From the NCBI GenBank assembly GCA_029005175.1, contig JAQXFQ010000215.1, positions 1-38,189 on the forward strand: 38,189 nt of DNA. The letters are read 5' to 3'. The stretch's first letter is position 1, and the number at the start of each line of letters is the position of its first letter. Below are positions 25,052 to 32,200 of this stretch, piece after piece. The notes below the pieces were generated by a model, which made no database searches, had not been told where the DNA came from, and was given only the letters and a program-made list of their open reading frames with translations. The stretch is from Bacillota bacterium (GTDB taxonomy: Bacteria > Bacillota > Clostridia > Oscillospirales > Acutalibacteraceae). The position numbers and the translations under genes are program-made.

Positions 25052-25360
25052 AAAGCTGAATCACCTAAAGACTGTGAAGGGAACAAGACACAGCTTCAGT
25101 GTCTCAGAGAGTCGGCGGTTTGCTGCAAAGCCGATGTCCTGTGCTGTGTGTATAACTCATCCCGGAGTTTTCTGTCTGAAGTCGTTGACGTTAGGGCAGG
25201 ACGTATGGCAGCGTTATTTGCCGAGACCTTGTTGGAGGTCTGTTGAGGGCAGTTATCCACGTTTTTACTTGGGTTCTGCTGAAATCAGGGTGGTACCGTG
25301 TGGAATTTTATTCTCCGCCCCTGTGTGCTGTGTCTGTGCAGCCATAGGGCGGATTTTTTG
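25052..25360 (+). promoter_or_regulatory. T-box riboswitch, leucine-specific, controlling leuA
   Basis: A tRNA-sensing leader that permits transcription of leuA when uncharged tRNA-Leu is present. The T-box sequence AGGGTGGTACCGTG is at 25287-25300. Stem I features include CAGAGAGTC and the GGCGGTTTGCTGCAAAGCC hairpin. The putative specifier codon is CTC (25156-25158, in ATAACTCATCCC), coding for leucine. The bulge TGGT would pair with ACCA, fitting the A discriminator expected for tRNA-Leu. The terminator is TCCGCCC (25314-25320) with GGGCGGA (25347-25353), then TTTTTT. Confidence 0.93.
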
Positions 25361-25428
25361 TTGCCTTATTCATTTAGGCATTCAGTTTTTGTAAATTAAA
25401 TTTATTTTATATAAGGAAGGTTATCATC

Positions 25429-27123
25429 ATGAAAGGTTATGAAAAGTATACCCCTTTTGGCAAAATCACACAGCTCACAAATCGCGAGTGGCCTAATAAG
25501 CTTATCGAAAAGGCGCCGATTTGGTGTTCGGTTGACCTCCGCGACGGCAACCAGGCTCTCGTAGACCCGATGAATCTCGAAGAAAAAATCAAGATGTTCA
25601 ATGAGCTTATCCGCGTTGGCTTCAAGGAAATCGAAGTGGGCTTCCCCTCTGCCAGCGAGACTGAATATGAAATTCTCCGCGCCCTCATCGACCGCAATCT
25701 CATTCCCGACGACGTGACCATACAGGTGCTGGTTCAGGCAAGAGAACACCTCATTCGCAAGACCTTTGAGGCTATCGACGGCGCAAAAAATGTTATTGTG
25801 CATTTTTATAACTCCACCTCCACTCTTCAGCGCAAGGTGGTATTTCACAAGGACATGGACGCGATTACCGAGATCGCGGTAAACGGCGCAAAGCTTATCC
25901 GCCAGCTTACCGATGAAATGGACACAAGCAATATGAACATCCGCTTTGAATACAGTCCCGAAAGCTTCTCGGGCACAGAGCCGGAGTTTGCCGTATCTAT
26001 CTGCAATGCCGTTGCCGAGGCAATCGGCGCGGATGAGGAGCACCCAATCATCTTCAACCTCCCGTCCACAGTGCAGCTCTCTACGCCAAATGTATTCGCC
26101 GACCAGGTGGAATATTTCTGTAAAAATATAAACAACCGCAAGGCTGTAATCGTGAGCGTTCATCCCCACAACGACCGAGGTACAGGCGTTGCCGACGCAG
26201 AACTCGCACTGCTCGCAGGCGCGGACCGCATAGAAGGCACACTCTTCGGCAACGGCGAGCGCACGGGAAATGTTGACATTGTAACCGTCGCGCTGAATAT
26301 GTTTACGCAGGGCGTTGACCCTATGCTCGACTTCAGCGACATCAAGAAAACTCGCGCGGTTTACGAAGAATGCACCCGCATGAAGGTTCACGAACGCACA
26401 CCCTATGCCGGCGAGCTTGTATTCACCGCATTCTCCGGCTCACATCAGGACGCTATCAAGAAGGGCACCGATTATATGGACGAAACCCACTCAGACCATT
26501 GGGAGGTTCCCTATCTGCCGATTTCTCCCGCCGATGTCGGCCGCGAATATGAGCCTATTATCCGCATAAATTCACAGTCGGGCAAGGGCGGCGCAGCATT
26601 CATCATGCAGCAGATGTTCGGCTACAACATGCCCAAGAGCATGCACCCTGAATTCGGCTACTATGTCAAAAAGGAAGCCGACAGAAAGGGCAAGGAACTC
26701 ACACCCGAGGAAATTTTCTCGCTCTTTGAGCAGCAGTATCTCAGCGTAAAATCTCCCTACACCCTCGGCAAGCACAAAATTCATCAGCTCGGCTCGGAGG
26801 ATAACGATTCCGTCACCGAATTTGTCGGCTCGCTCATCTGCCACAACGAGGAAATTCAGCTCGACGGCGAGGGCAACGGTCCTATTGACGCATTCTTTGA
26901 CGCGCTCAAGAAGTGCGGCATTTCCAGATATAAGTTCGTCAGCTACCACGAGCACGCTATAGGCAACGGCGCAGACGCAAAGGCCTGCGCATACGTTGAA
27001 CTGCTCACTCCCGAAGGCGCAAATGTATTCGGCGTTGGCGTGCATGCAAACATCAATATTGCTTCAATAAAGGCTGTTCTCTGCGCCGTAAACCGCGCAA
27101 TGAACATGCAGATCGGCGAGTAA
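25429..27123 (+). CDS. leuA: 2-isopropylmalate synthase
   Basis: Catalyses the first committed step of leucine synthesis: acetyl-CoA plus 2-oxoisovalerate gives 2-isopropylmalate. The 564 residues match the longer LeuA type: KAPIWCSVDLRDGNQALVDPM at the start of the TIM barrel, EVGFPSASETEYE, the metal-binding SVHPHNDRGTG, and GNGERTGNVDIVT. A C-terminal leucine-sensing domain follows (about 440-560, ending CAVNRAMNMQIGE). AAGGAAGG lies 9 nt before the ATG. Expression is controlled by the T-box, and feedback inhibition by leucine is likely. No leuB, leuC or leuD follows. Its TAA stop is the first three bases of a family 1 repeat. Confidence 0.96.
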   Translation: MKGYEKYTPFGKITQLTNREWPNKLIEKAPIWCSVDLRDGNQALVDPMNLEEKIKMFNELIRVGFKEIEVGFPSASETEYEILRALIDRNLIPDDVTIQVLVQAREHLIRKTFEAIDGAKNVIVHFYNSTSTLQRKVVFHKDMDAITEIAVNGAKLIRQLTDEMDTSNMNIRFEYSPESFSGTEPEFAVSICNAVAEAIGADEEHPIIFNLPSTVQLSTPNVFADQVEYFCKNINNRKAVIVSVHPHNDRGTGVADAELALLAGADRIEGTLFGNGERTGNVDIVTVALNMFTQGVDPMLDFSDIKKTRAVYEECTRMKVHERTPYAGELVFTAFSGSHQDAIKKGTDYMDETHSDHWEVPYLPISPADVGREYEPIIRINSQSGKGGAAFIMQQMFGYNMPKSMHPEFGYYVKKEADRKGKELTPEEIFSLFEQQYLSVKSPYTLGKHKIHQLGSEDNDSVTEFVGSLICHNEEIQLDGEGNGPIDAFFDALKKCGISRYKFVSYHEHAIGNGADAKACAYVELLTPEGANVFGVGVHANINIASIKAVLCAVNRAMNMQIGE

Positions 27124-27348
27124 ATCATAATTTAGCATAGAGTACGCAACATCGGGAATCCAAGGGGACTGGTCCTCTTGGCAGGTCCAGGGCAGCGCCT
27201 TGGTGGGGGCGTGGGGGCAAAGCCACCACAAAACTAAAGTGCAAGAAAAACTTGCAATAGGAAAAGCACCCATGCGAAGCCCATAAAAAGACTAACGAGA
27301 AAATCGAAGATTTTCAAGTGGACGTTGCACAGATAAATTATGATTTAT
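27121..27348 (-). repeat. MITE-like repeat, family 1, copy 2
   Basis: About 228 bp, inverted relative to copy 1, with perfect 14 bp terminal inverted repeats (27121-27134 and 27334-27347). It carries the same internal landmarks and no extra palindromic modules. Its first bases provide the leuA stop codon. It lies between convergent genes. Confidence 0.87.
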
Positions 27349-27387
27349 CGTACCACTTTAAGTATCTGCTCTTTATAGCCAAAAATT

Positions 27388-27436
27388 AAAACGGATATTA
27401 TCGTAAATCTGATTTGCGAAAATATCCGTTTTTTCG
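27388..27436. terminator. Bidirectional terminator between leuA and the PPK2 gene
   Basis: A perfect 12 bp stem (27388-27399 with 27421-27432) followed on the plus strand by a T-run; the A-rich left flank provides a T-rich stretch on the minus strand. The genes on both sides converge on it. Confidence 0.8.
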
Positions 27437-27477
27437 GTTTACAATTGGTACAGGCTTTTTTCAAAGTTTTTAACTTA

Positions 27478-28968
27478 TCATAATTTCTCTGCCAGACGTT
27501 TTTCAACGAGGGCAATTATTTCCTCAAGTGCTCGTATGCGGGCGTATTTTTTGTCGTTGGATTCAATGATTATCCACGGTGCGTTGGCGGTGTTTGTGAG
27601 GGCAATTGCCTCATCAACAGCTTTCTCGTATTCATCCCATTTTGCTCTGTTGCGCCAATCCTCATCGGTAATCTTCCACTGCTTTGAGGGAGTATTCTGA
27701 CGGTCGTTGAATCGGGCAAGCTGTTCATCTTTATCTATATGCAGCCAGAATTTTACAACGATAGCACCGGAATTCACCAGACTGTCCTCAAATCGGTTTA
27801 TCTCGTCGTAGGCGCGCTTCCATTCGGCATCTGTGGCAAATCCCTCAATGCGCTCCACCAGCACCCTGCCGTACCAAGTGCGGTCAAATATTGCGGTGTG
27901 TCCGTCCTTGGGCAGGGCGCGCCAGAATCTCCAGAGGAAGTGGCGGCTTTTTTCCTCGGGCGTCGGGGAGGCGATTGGAATCACCTCATAGCCGCGCGGG
28001 TCGAGCGCCTGGGTAATGCGCTTGATATTGCCGCCCTTGCCGGCTGCGTCCCAGCCCTCGTAGGCTATAATAAGCGGAATTCTCTTGCGGTATAGTTCGT
28101 TTTGCAGCTCAAAAAGCCGCGCCTGACATTCCTTTAAACGTTTTTTGTAGCTGACTTCACCCAAATTGACCGACAAATCAATTTCGCTGAGCTTTGGGGA
28201 TGTCAAAGGCTGCGACGGCGAGGAAATATCGGGCAAAATCGGGTTTATTTCCAACCCGCGCGATTTGTGTTCCAAGGCGCATTCCATACACTCAATGACG
28301 GTGGAATAAACGCAGGCAGCCGCGCAGTCCTTTTCCTTTGCGTCAACAATATGCCACGGCGCACAGACAATATCTGTTTTGTCAAATATATCGCAAAGCG
28401 TGTGATAAACCTTATTGTAATTTTCGTTCTGCTTTATATCTGACTTGCCGACGCGCCATTCTGTAGATTTGACAGATTTAAGCTTATCAAACCGCTTTTT
28501 TTGTTCGCTTTCGGATATGTGCAGAAAAAACTTTATAATAAGATAACCCTCGGCAGCGAGCTGCGATTCAAAATCGATAATATCCAAAATTTTTCTGTAG
28601 TTTTTAGCCTTGTGGGACTTTCCCTCTTTAAATTCGAGACTTCCGTACCAGCTGCGGTCAAAGATTGCGATATTTCCGGCGGAGGGAATTTTAACCCAAT
28701 AACGGTGCATTTCGGGATACCGCTTTTCGGTTTCGGTCGGCTCGGTCATGGAATACACCTTGAAGCCGCGCGGGTCAAGTGAACGAAGCAGACGGGAAAT
28801 CATCGTGCCCTTACCTGACGCACTCCACCCCTCAAATACTATCATAACGGGAATCCCCGCAGCCTTCACCTCTCGCTGAAGCTCCGACAGCCGAATCTGC
28901 AATTCCTCAAGCGCATCGTCATCAACATCAGATCGCCCTGCAATGCATTTTTCGTGTATATCAAACAT
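27478..28968 (-). CDS. pap: Polyphosphate:AMP phosphotransferase (tandem PPK2 domains, class II)
   Basis: Transfers phosphate from polyphosphate to AMP to make ADP. The 496 residues are two PPK2 P-loop domains. The N-terminal half has GWSASGKG (47-54) and FDRSWYG (about 103-109); the C-terminal half has GWDAAGKG (305-312) and FDRTWYG (361-367). The Walker A aspartate of active PPK2 domains is serine (S49) in the first half and present (D307) in the second, so catalysis probably resides in the C-terminal half, as proposed for class II enzymes. AGGAGGTA-like spacing precedes the ATG, with a promoter at 29003-29031. It is monocistronic and convergent with leuA. Confidence 0.93.
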   Translation of the reverse strand: MFDIHEKCIAGRSDVDDDALEELQIRLSELQREVKAAGIPVMIVFEGWSASGKGTMISRLLRSLDPRGFKVYSMTEPTETEKRYPEMHRYWVKIPSAGNIAIFDRSWYGSLEFKEGKSHKAKNYRKILDIIDFESQLAAEGYLIIKFFLHISESEQKKRFDKLKSVKSTEWRVGKSDIKQNENYNKVYHTLCDIFDKTDIVCAPWHIVDAKEKDCAAACVYSTVIECMECALEHKSRGLEINPILPDISSPSQPLTSPKLSEIDLSVNLGEVSYKKRLKECQARLFELQNELYRKRIPLIIAYEGWDAAGKGGNIKRITQALDPRGYEVIPIASPTPEEKSRHFLWRFWRALPKDGHTAIFDRTWYGRVLVERIEGFATDAEWKRAYDEINRFEDSLVNSGAIVVKFWLHIDKDEQLARFNDRQNTPSKQWKITDEDWRNRAKWDEYEKAVDEAIALTNTANAPWIIIESNDKKYARIRALEEIIALVEKRLAEKL

Positions 28969-29002
28969 ATTGATTACCTCCGATACAATCTAAATATGTA
29001 AT

Positions 29003-29031
29003 ATTATACATCTTTTTATGTTTATATTCAA
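29003..29031 (-). promoter_or_regulatory. Promoter of the PPK2 gene
   Basis: Minus strand TTGAAT (29026-29031) and TATAAT (29003-29008), 17 nt apart, about 35 nt before the start codon. Confidence 0.7.
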
Positions 29032-29111
29032 TATAAAAAAGTTATATTATTAAAATAATTAATGAATAATGCTGTAATGCGAAAAAGCTGAAAAAAATAT
29101 TGAAAAAAGTA

Positions 29112-29139
29112 TTGACAAACTCGGAAAAATGATTATAAT
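29112..29139 (+). promoter_or_regulatory. Promoter of tRNA-Gln
   Basis: TTGACA (29112-29117) and TATAAT (29134-29139), 16 nt apart. A start near 29146 leaves about 37 nt of 5' leader. Transcription would continue into the repeat behind the tRNA, since no terminator lies between them. Confidence 0.75.
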
Positions 29140-29182
29140 TATAAAAGTCACCGAGAGAGCGTGTGAAATGAAAACAAAATAT

Positions 29183-29256
29183 TGCGGAATTGTGTAAGGG
29201 TAGCACGACAGACTCTGACTCTGTTTGTCTGGGTTCGAATCCTAGTTCCGCAGCCA
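29183..29256 (+). tRNA. tRNA-Gln (anticodon CTG)
   Basis: 74 nt including the encoded CCA (29254-29256). The acceptor stem is TGCGGAA with TTCCGCA. The anticodon stem ACAGA/TCTGT closes loop CTCTGAC, giving CTG, which reads CAG. The T-arm is CTGGG-TTCGAAT-CCTAG. All arms pair well. Confidence 0.93.
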
Positions 29257-29381
29257 ACAGCGCACCTGACGGTGCTAAGAGAATAGTGAATGGTGAAGAG
29301 TGAATAGTGAATAGCGTTCAAGGAAAACTTGGTGCGCTGTTGTACTATTCACTCTTCACTATTATTTATTCACTATTCACT
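29257..29381 (+). repeat. tRNA-adjacent repeat, family 2, copy B
   Basis: 125 bp starting on the base after the tRNA CCA. The 12-mer at 29255-29266, which includes the last two tRNA bases, is perfectly complementary to 29331-29342. A 16-mer at 29293-29308 is perfectly complementary to 29344-29359. The two helices interleave, so the RNA could form an H-type pseudoknot. A small GCACC-TGAC-GGTGC hairpin (29262-29275) competes with the first helix. It is the left direct repeat around the four-helix-bundle gene. Confidence 0.9.
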
Positions 29382-29415
29382 AAAACCAAAGTTACAATTA
29401 AGGCAGGTAATCACA

Positions 29416-29772
29416 ATGACAAACAGTATTCTTCTTGAAAAGTCACTCAAATTTGCTGCCAGAATTGTAAAGCTGTATCAATATTTAATTAAAGAAAAAC
29501 ACGAAACCATCATTTCAAAACAAATCGTAAGAAGCGGCACATCAATTGGCGCAAATGCTAATGAGGCTGCTTACGGTGTATCCAAACCTGATTTTATTTC
29601 AAAAATGCAAATAGCTTTGAAAGAAACAGCTGAAACTGAATATTGGCTTAGACTGCTTGTTATGTCTGAATACATTACTGAAACCGAAGGTAAATCTTTA
29701 CTTGATGACTGTCTTGAGGTTAAACGAATTTTAGTATCTACTTTAAATACAGCAAAACAAAAGCCAAATTAA
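29416..29772 (+). CDS. Four-helix-bundle protein (23S rRNA intervening-sequence protein family)
   Basis: 118 residues with the family signature in full: KFAARIVKLYQYL, IISKQIVRSGTSIGANANEA, FISKMQIALKETAETEYWLRLL and a last helix ending LNTAKQK. Members occur as ORFs inside 23S rRNA intervening sequences and as free genes; the related Avd proteins serve diversity-generating retroelements. The biochemical role is unknown. I chose ATG 29416, where family similarity begins and GCAGG lies upstream; the longer frame just reads through the repeat. It lies exactly between two direct copies of repeat family 2 and has lower GC and more AAA/ATT codons than its neighbours, suggesting it moved in with the repeats. 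Confidence 0.9.
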   Translation: MTNSILLEKSLKFAARIVKLYQYLIKEKHETIISKQIVRSGTSIGANANEAAYGVSKPDFISKMQIALKETAETEYWLRLLVMSEYITETEGKSLLDDCLEVKRILVSTLNTAKQKPN

Positions 29773-29777
29773 TTTAT

Positions 29778-29898
29778 ACAGCGCACCTGACGGTGCTAAG
29801 AGAATAGTGAATGGTGAAGAGTGCTCAATGAAAACTTGGTGCGCTGTTGTACTGCGGCACATGGTGTTAAGTTCACTCTTCACTATTATTTCTTCACT
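29778..29898 (+). repeat. tRNA-adjacent repeat, family 2, copy C
   Basis: 121 bp in the same orientation as copy B, starting 5 nt after the stop of the four-helix-bundle gene. ACAGCGCACC and GGTGCGCTGT still pair fully. The second helix is shortened but keeps 10 bp (GTGAAGAGTG with CACTCTTCAC). The loop sequence and tail have diverged more than the paired parts. Confidence 0.88.
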
Positions 29899-29968
29899 AC
29901 TAAATTATAGTCTTTTTTGTATTATACTGTAATTTACATGTGTTATTCTTCGTCAAATAAAATTTTCG

Positions 29969-30000
29969 ATCCCCGATTTTTTTAAAATCGGGGATTTTTT
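29969..30000 (+). terminator. Intrinsic terminator downstream of the repeat-flanked gene
   Basis: A perfect 12 bp stem (29969-29980 with 29984-29995), a three-base loop and a T-run. It ends about 54 nt before the DUF421 gene, so it could also sit in that gene's leader. The remainder of 29899-30054 shows no gene. Confidence 0.85.
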
Positions 30001-30054
30001 ACTGTATTTGGGTGACAATAGTGATAAATAAATTAAAATTCAAGGGTGAAAAAG

Positions 30055-30729
30055 ATGTATATATCACTCATACGCACAATAATTTTGTACGCCGTAGTTA
30101 TATTTGCCGTGCGCGTCATGGGCAAGCGTCAGATAAAGGAAATGCAGGCTTCGGAAATAGTGGTGACTCTGATGATTTCAAACATAGCCGCTGTGCCGAT
30201 GCAGGAGGTCGGCGTGTCGATATTTGCGGGTATCGTGCCGATAATATCATTGGTGGTTATGGAGGTCGCCATGTCTTATTTCATGCTCAAAAACCGAAAA
30301 TTCCGCGAAATGATTTCGGGCTTTCCGGTAGTTGTGATAGAAAAAGGCGAAGTAAATCAGGAGGCTATGCAGACGCTGCGCCTGAGCAACGAGGATTTAT
30401 TTGAGGAACTGCGCAAAAAGGATATATTCGACATAAGCTCGGTCGATTATGCCATAATCGAAACTGACGGTGTGCTCAGCGTGCTGCAAAAGAACGAATA
30501 TCTTCCCGCCACGGCCGAGCAGATGAATGTGGCTGACTGCAAAAGCGGTCTGAACGCATTGATAATAAGCGACGGCTGCATTGATACTCATTCCGCCGGA
30601 CTGGTGGGCTGGTCGGAATCTAAAATATCCGAGGTTCTCGCCGAGCAAAAGCTGACGCTTGACGATGTTTATATAATGTCGGGCAATGCTGACGGCGATT
30701 TCAAAATAGTTAAGAAGGTGCTGCAATGA
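30055..30729 (+). CDS. DUF421 membrane protein (YetF family)
   Basis: 224 residues. Three N-terminal membrane helices (YISLIRTIILYAVVIFAVRVMG, about 40-60, about 60-80) carry the family motif GKRQIKEMQASEIVVTLMISNIAAVPM. A cytoplasmic YetF-type domain follows (FREMISGFPVVVIEKGEVNQEAMQTLRLSNEDLFEELRKKDIFDISSVDYAIIETDGVLSVL). The function of the family is poorly defined; it is often linked to spores or envelope stress in Firmicutes. ATG 30055 has AAGG 9 nt upstream; a GTG at 30046 overlaps that ribosome site. It overlaps the next gene by 4 nt (ATGA). Confidence 0.9.
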   Translation: MYISLIRTIILYAVVIFAVRVMGKRQIKEMQASEIVVTLMISNIAAVPMQEVGVSIFAGIVPIISLVVMEVAMSYFMLKNRKFREMISGFPVVVIEKGEVNQEAMQTLRLSNEDLFEELRKKDIFDISSVDYAIIETDGVLSVLQKNEYLPATAEQMNVADCKSGLNALIISDGCIDTHSAGLVGWSESKISEVLAEQKLTLDDVYIMSGNADGDFKIVKKVLQ

Positions 30730-31127
30730 AAATTAACAGGTTGAAAGTAATAGCATGGCTTGGGTCATTTCTTATAATATTCTGCACTGCCGCGCTGGTT
30801 TGCACATGGTACGCGCAAAAAGAAATGCACAAGGTCGTCGATGAGGCGCGGGCGGTGAGCATAAGCGATATGAGCAGTGCTGAGGAGCTTGAGCGCATTA
30901 AGCCGATGCTGGAAAAAATCGAAACCAAATGGGAGCAATACAGACCGATAGTCTCGACCTATTCACGGCATGACGAGGTCGAACGCGTAACCGAGGAAAT
31001 AGAGTGGCTTGAACCGCTTTATGAAAACGGATATTATTCACAGCTTAATGTCAAGCTGGTGGGTATAAACGAGGCGCTGGAGCATCTGATGGAAACAGAA
31101 ATGCCGTCAATCGCAAATATTTTGTAG
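30726..31127 (+). CDS. DUF4363-type membrane-anchored protein
   Basis: 133 residues: an N-terminal signal anchor (KVIAWLGSFLIIFCTAALVCTWYAQ) and a predominantly helical extracytoplasmic domain rich in Glu and Trp (MLEKIETKWEQYRPIVSTYSRH, then VERVTEEIEWLEPLYE). It matches the DUF4363 family, which commonly accompanies DUF421 genes. The ATGA overlap means translation is coupled, so the two proteins probably act as a membrane complex. The function is unknown. Confidence 0.8.
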   Translation: MKINRLKVIAWLGSFLIIFCTAALVCTWYAQKEMHKVVDEARAVSISDMSSAEELERIKPMLEKIETKWEQYRPIVSTYSRHDEVERVTEEIEWLEPLYENGYYSQLNVKLVGINEALEHLMETEMPSIANIL

Positions 31128-31152
31128 CATATTTATCGTGTCGGAAATATCC

Positions 31153-31205
31153 CGGTTAAATTCAACCTGCGTGCCAAGCCGCCGGAGAATTTAGCCGTTT
31201 TTTTT
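31153..31205 (+). terminator. Terminator of the DUF421-DUF4363 operon
   Basis: An 11 bp stem with one G-T pair (31153-31163 with 31187-31197) around a 23 nt loop, followed by a run of eight T. Confidence 0.8.
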
Positions 31206-31224
31206 AATTGTTCATAAAAAAATA

Positions 31225-31252
31225 TTGAAATGATTAAAATTTATGTTATAAT
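31225..31252 (+). promoter_or_regulatory. Promoter of the cytidylate-kinase-like gene
   Basis: TTGAAA (31225-31230) and TATAAT (31247-31252), 16 nt apart, about 38 nt before the TTG start. Confidence 0.7.
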
Positions 31253-31289
31253 TAAAGTGAAATCAATCCGATAAAGGAGGTTCATAGGA

Positions 31290-31883
31290 TTGAAAACCAT
31301 TACAATAGACAGAACATTCGGCAGCGGCGGGCGTGAGGTCGCTTTGCGTATATCGAAAATAACAGGTGTACCGTACTTTGACAACGAAATAATTCTCAAA
31401 GCGGCCGAGGATTTCGGCGTTGACGTCGGCGTACTTAAAAATTATGATGAAAACTATGTGGGCAGCCTTATCTACAATCTATCCATGTTCTCGGCCAGCA
31501 ATGAATACGAGCAATCCGCCATCTACCGCACATATTTCGCTGTATCCGAAACCATGCGAAAATTGTGCAAGGAGAATGGCGGCGGTATATTCATCGGACG
31601 CTGTGCAGACGTAATTCTCAATGAAATTTATCCCACTGTCAGAGCCTTTATTTATTCATCATCTATGGAAAAGCGAATAGAGCGCACCCTTGAGGTGGAA
31701 GACGTCACCCTCAACAAGGCGGAGACATTCATACAGCGCAAGGACAAACAGCGCAGAAATTACTACCAATTCTTCACTGACAACAAGTGGGGTGCCCCTA
31801 CAAATTACGACCTGATGCTTAACACGGCAACTATCGATTACGATAAGTGTGCTCAGATTATCATTGATTTGGCTCAGGAGTAA
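31290..31883 (+). CDS. Cytidylate kinase-like family protein
   Basis: 197 residues of the P-loop family often annotated cytidylate kinase-like. The nucleotide-binding loop is FGSGGREVALRISK (residues 10-23), followed by TGVPYFDNEIILKAAED, GGIFIGRCADVIL and the lid-like MEKRIERTLEVE. It is not a canonical Cmk, and its substrate is uncertain. The start is TTG (31290-31292) with a perfect AAAGGAGG 9 nt upstream. It is monocistronic, and a family 1 repeat begins 16 nt after its stop. Confidence 0.85.
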   Translation: MKTITIDRTFGSGGREVALRISKITGVPYFDNEIILKAAEDFGVDVGVLKNYDENYVGSLIYNLSMFSASNEYEQSAIYRTYFAVSETMRKLCKENGGGIFIGRCADVILNEIYPTVRAFIYSSSMEKRIERTLEVEDVTLNKAETFIQRKDKQRRNYYQFFTDNKWGAPTNYDLMLNTATIDYDKCAQIIIDLAQE

Positions 31884-31899
31884 TTTGGATAAATTACAT

Positions 31900-32173
31900 A
31901 TAAATGATAATTTATATGCGTTACGTCCACTCGCAAATCTTCGATTTTCTCGTTATTTTTTTTATGGGCTTCGCATTGTTTCCTATTGCTGGTTGTTCTT
32001 GCACTTTGGTTTTGTAGGGGCTTTGCCCCTACGACCCCACAATGGGCTTAACCGCTATTCAAGGAATAGCGGTGTCCCCTTTGACCCCGCCAAGAGGACC
32101 CACGCCATTCAGGGAATGGCGGTATCCCCTTGGATTCCCGATGTTGCGTACTCTATGATAAATTATCATTTAT
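31900..32173 (+). repeat. MITE-like repeat, family 1, copy 3 (longest)
   Basis: 274 bp with perfect 16 bp terminal inverted repeats: ATAAATGATAATTTAT (31900-31915) and ATAAATTATCATTTAT (32158-32173). It shares the internal landmarks of the family but carries two additional palindromic modules, CCGCTATTC-AAGGAATAGCGG and CGCCATTC-AGGGAATGGCG. These modules account for most of its extra length. Confidence 0.88.
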
Positions 32174-32200
32174 TTGTTTATTTCGCTCAGGAGGGTACAT

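Noticed and set aside
24955-25243. An open frame running from the GAGGGGGG motif through the T-box leader, with a plausible-looking N-terminal part
   Set aside because: It has no usable start codon after the preceding stop, crosses the leuA promoter and the whole stem I of the T-box, and ends without similarity to anything I recognise.
27478-28968. Serine in the first Walker A motif of the PPK2 protein as a possible inactivating mutation
   Set aside because: The second half keeps the aspartate, and a degenerate N-terminal half is usual in two-domain polyphosphate:AMP phosphotransferases, so this is a class trait rather than damage.
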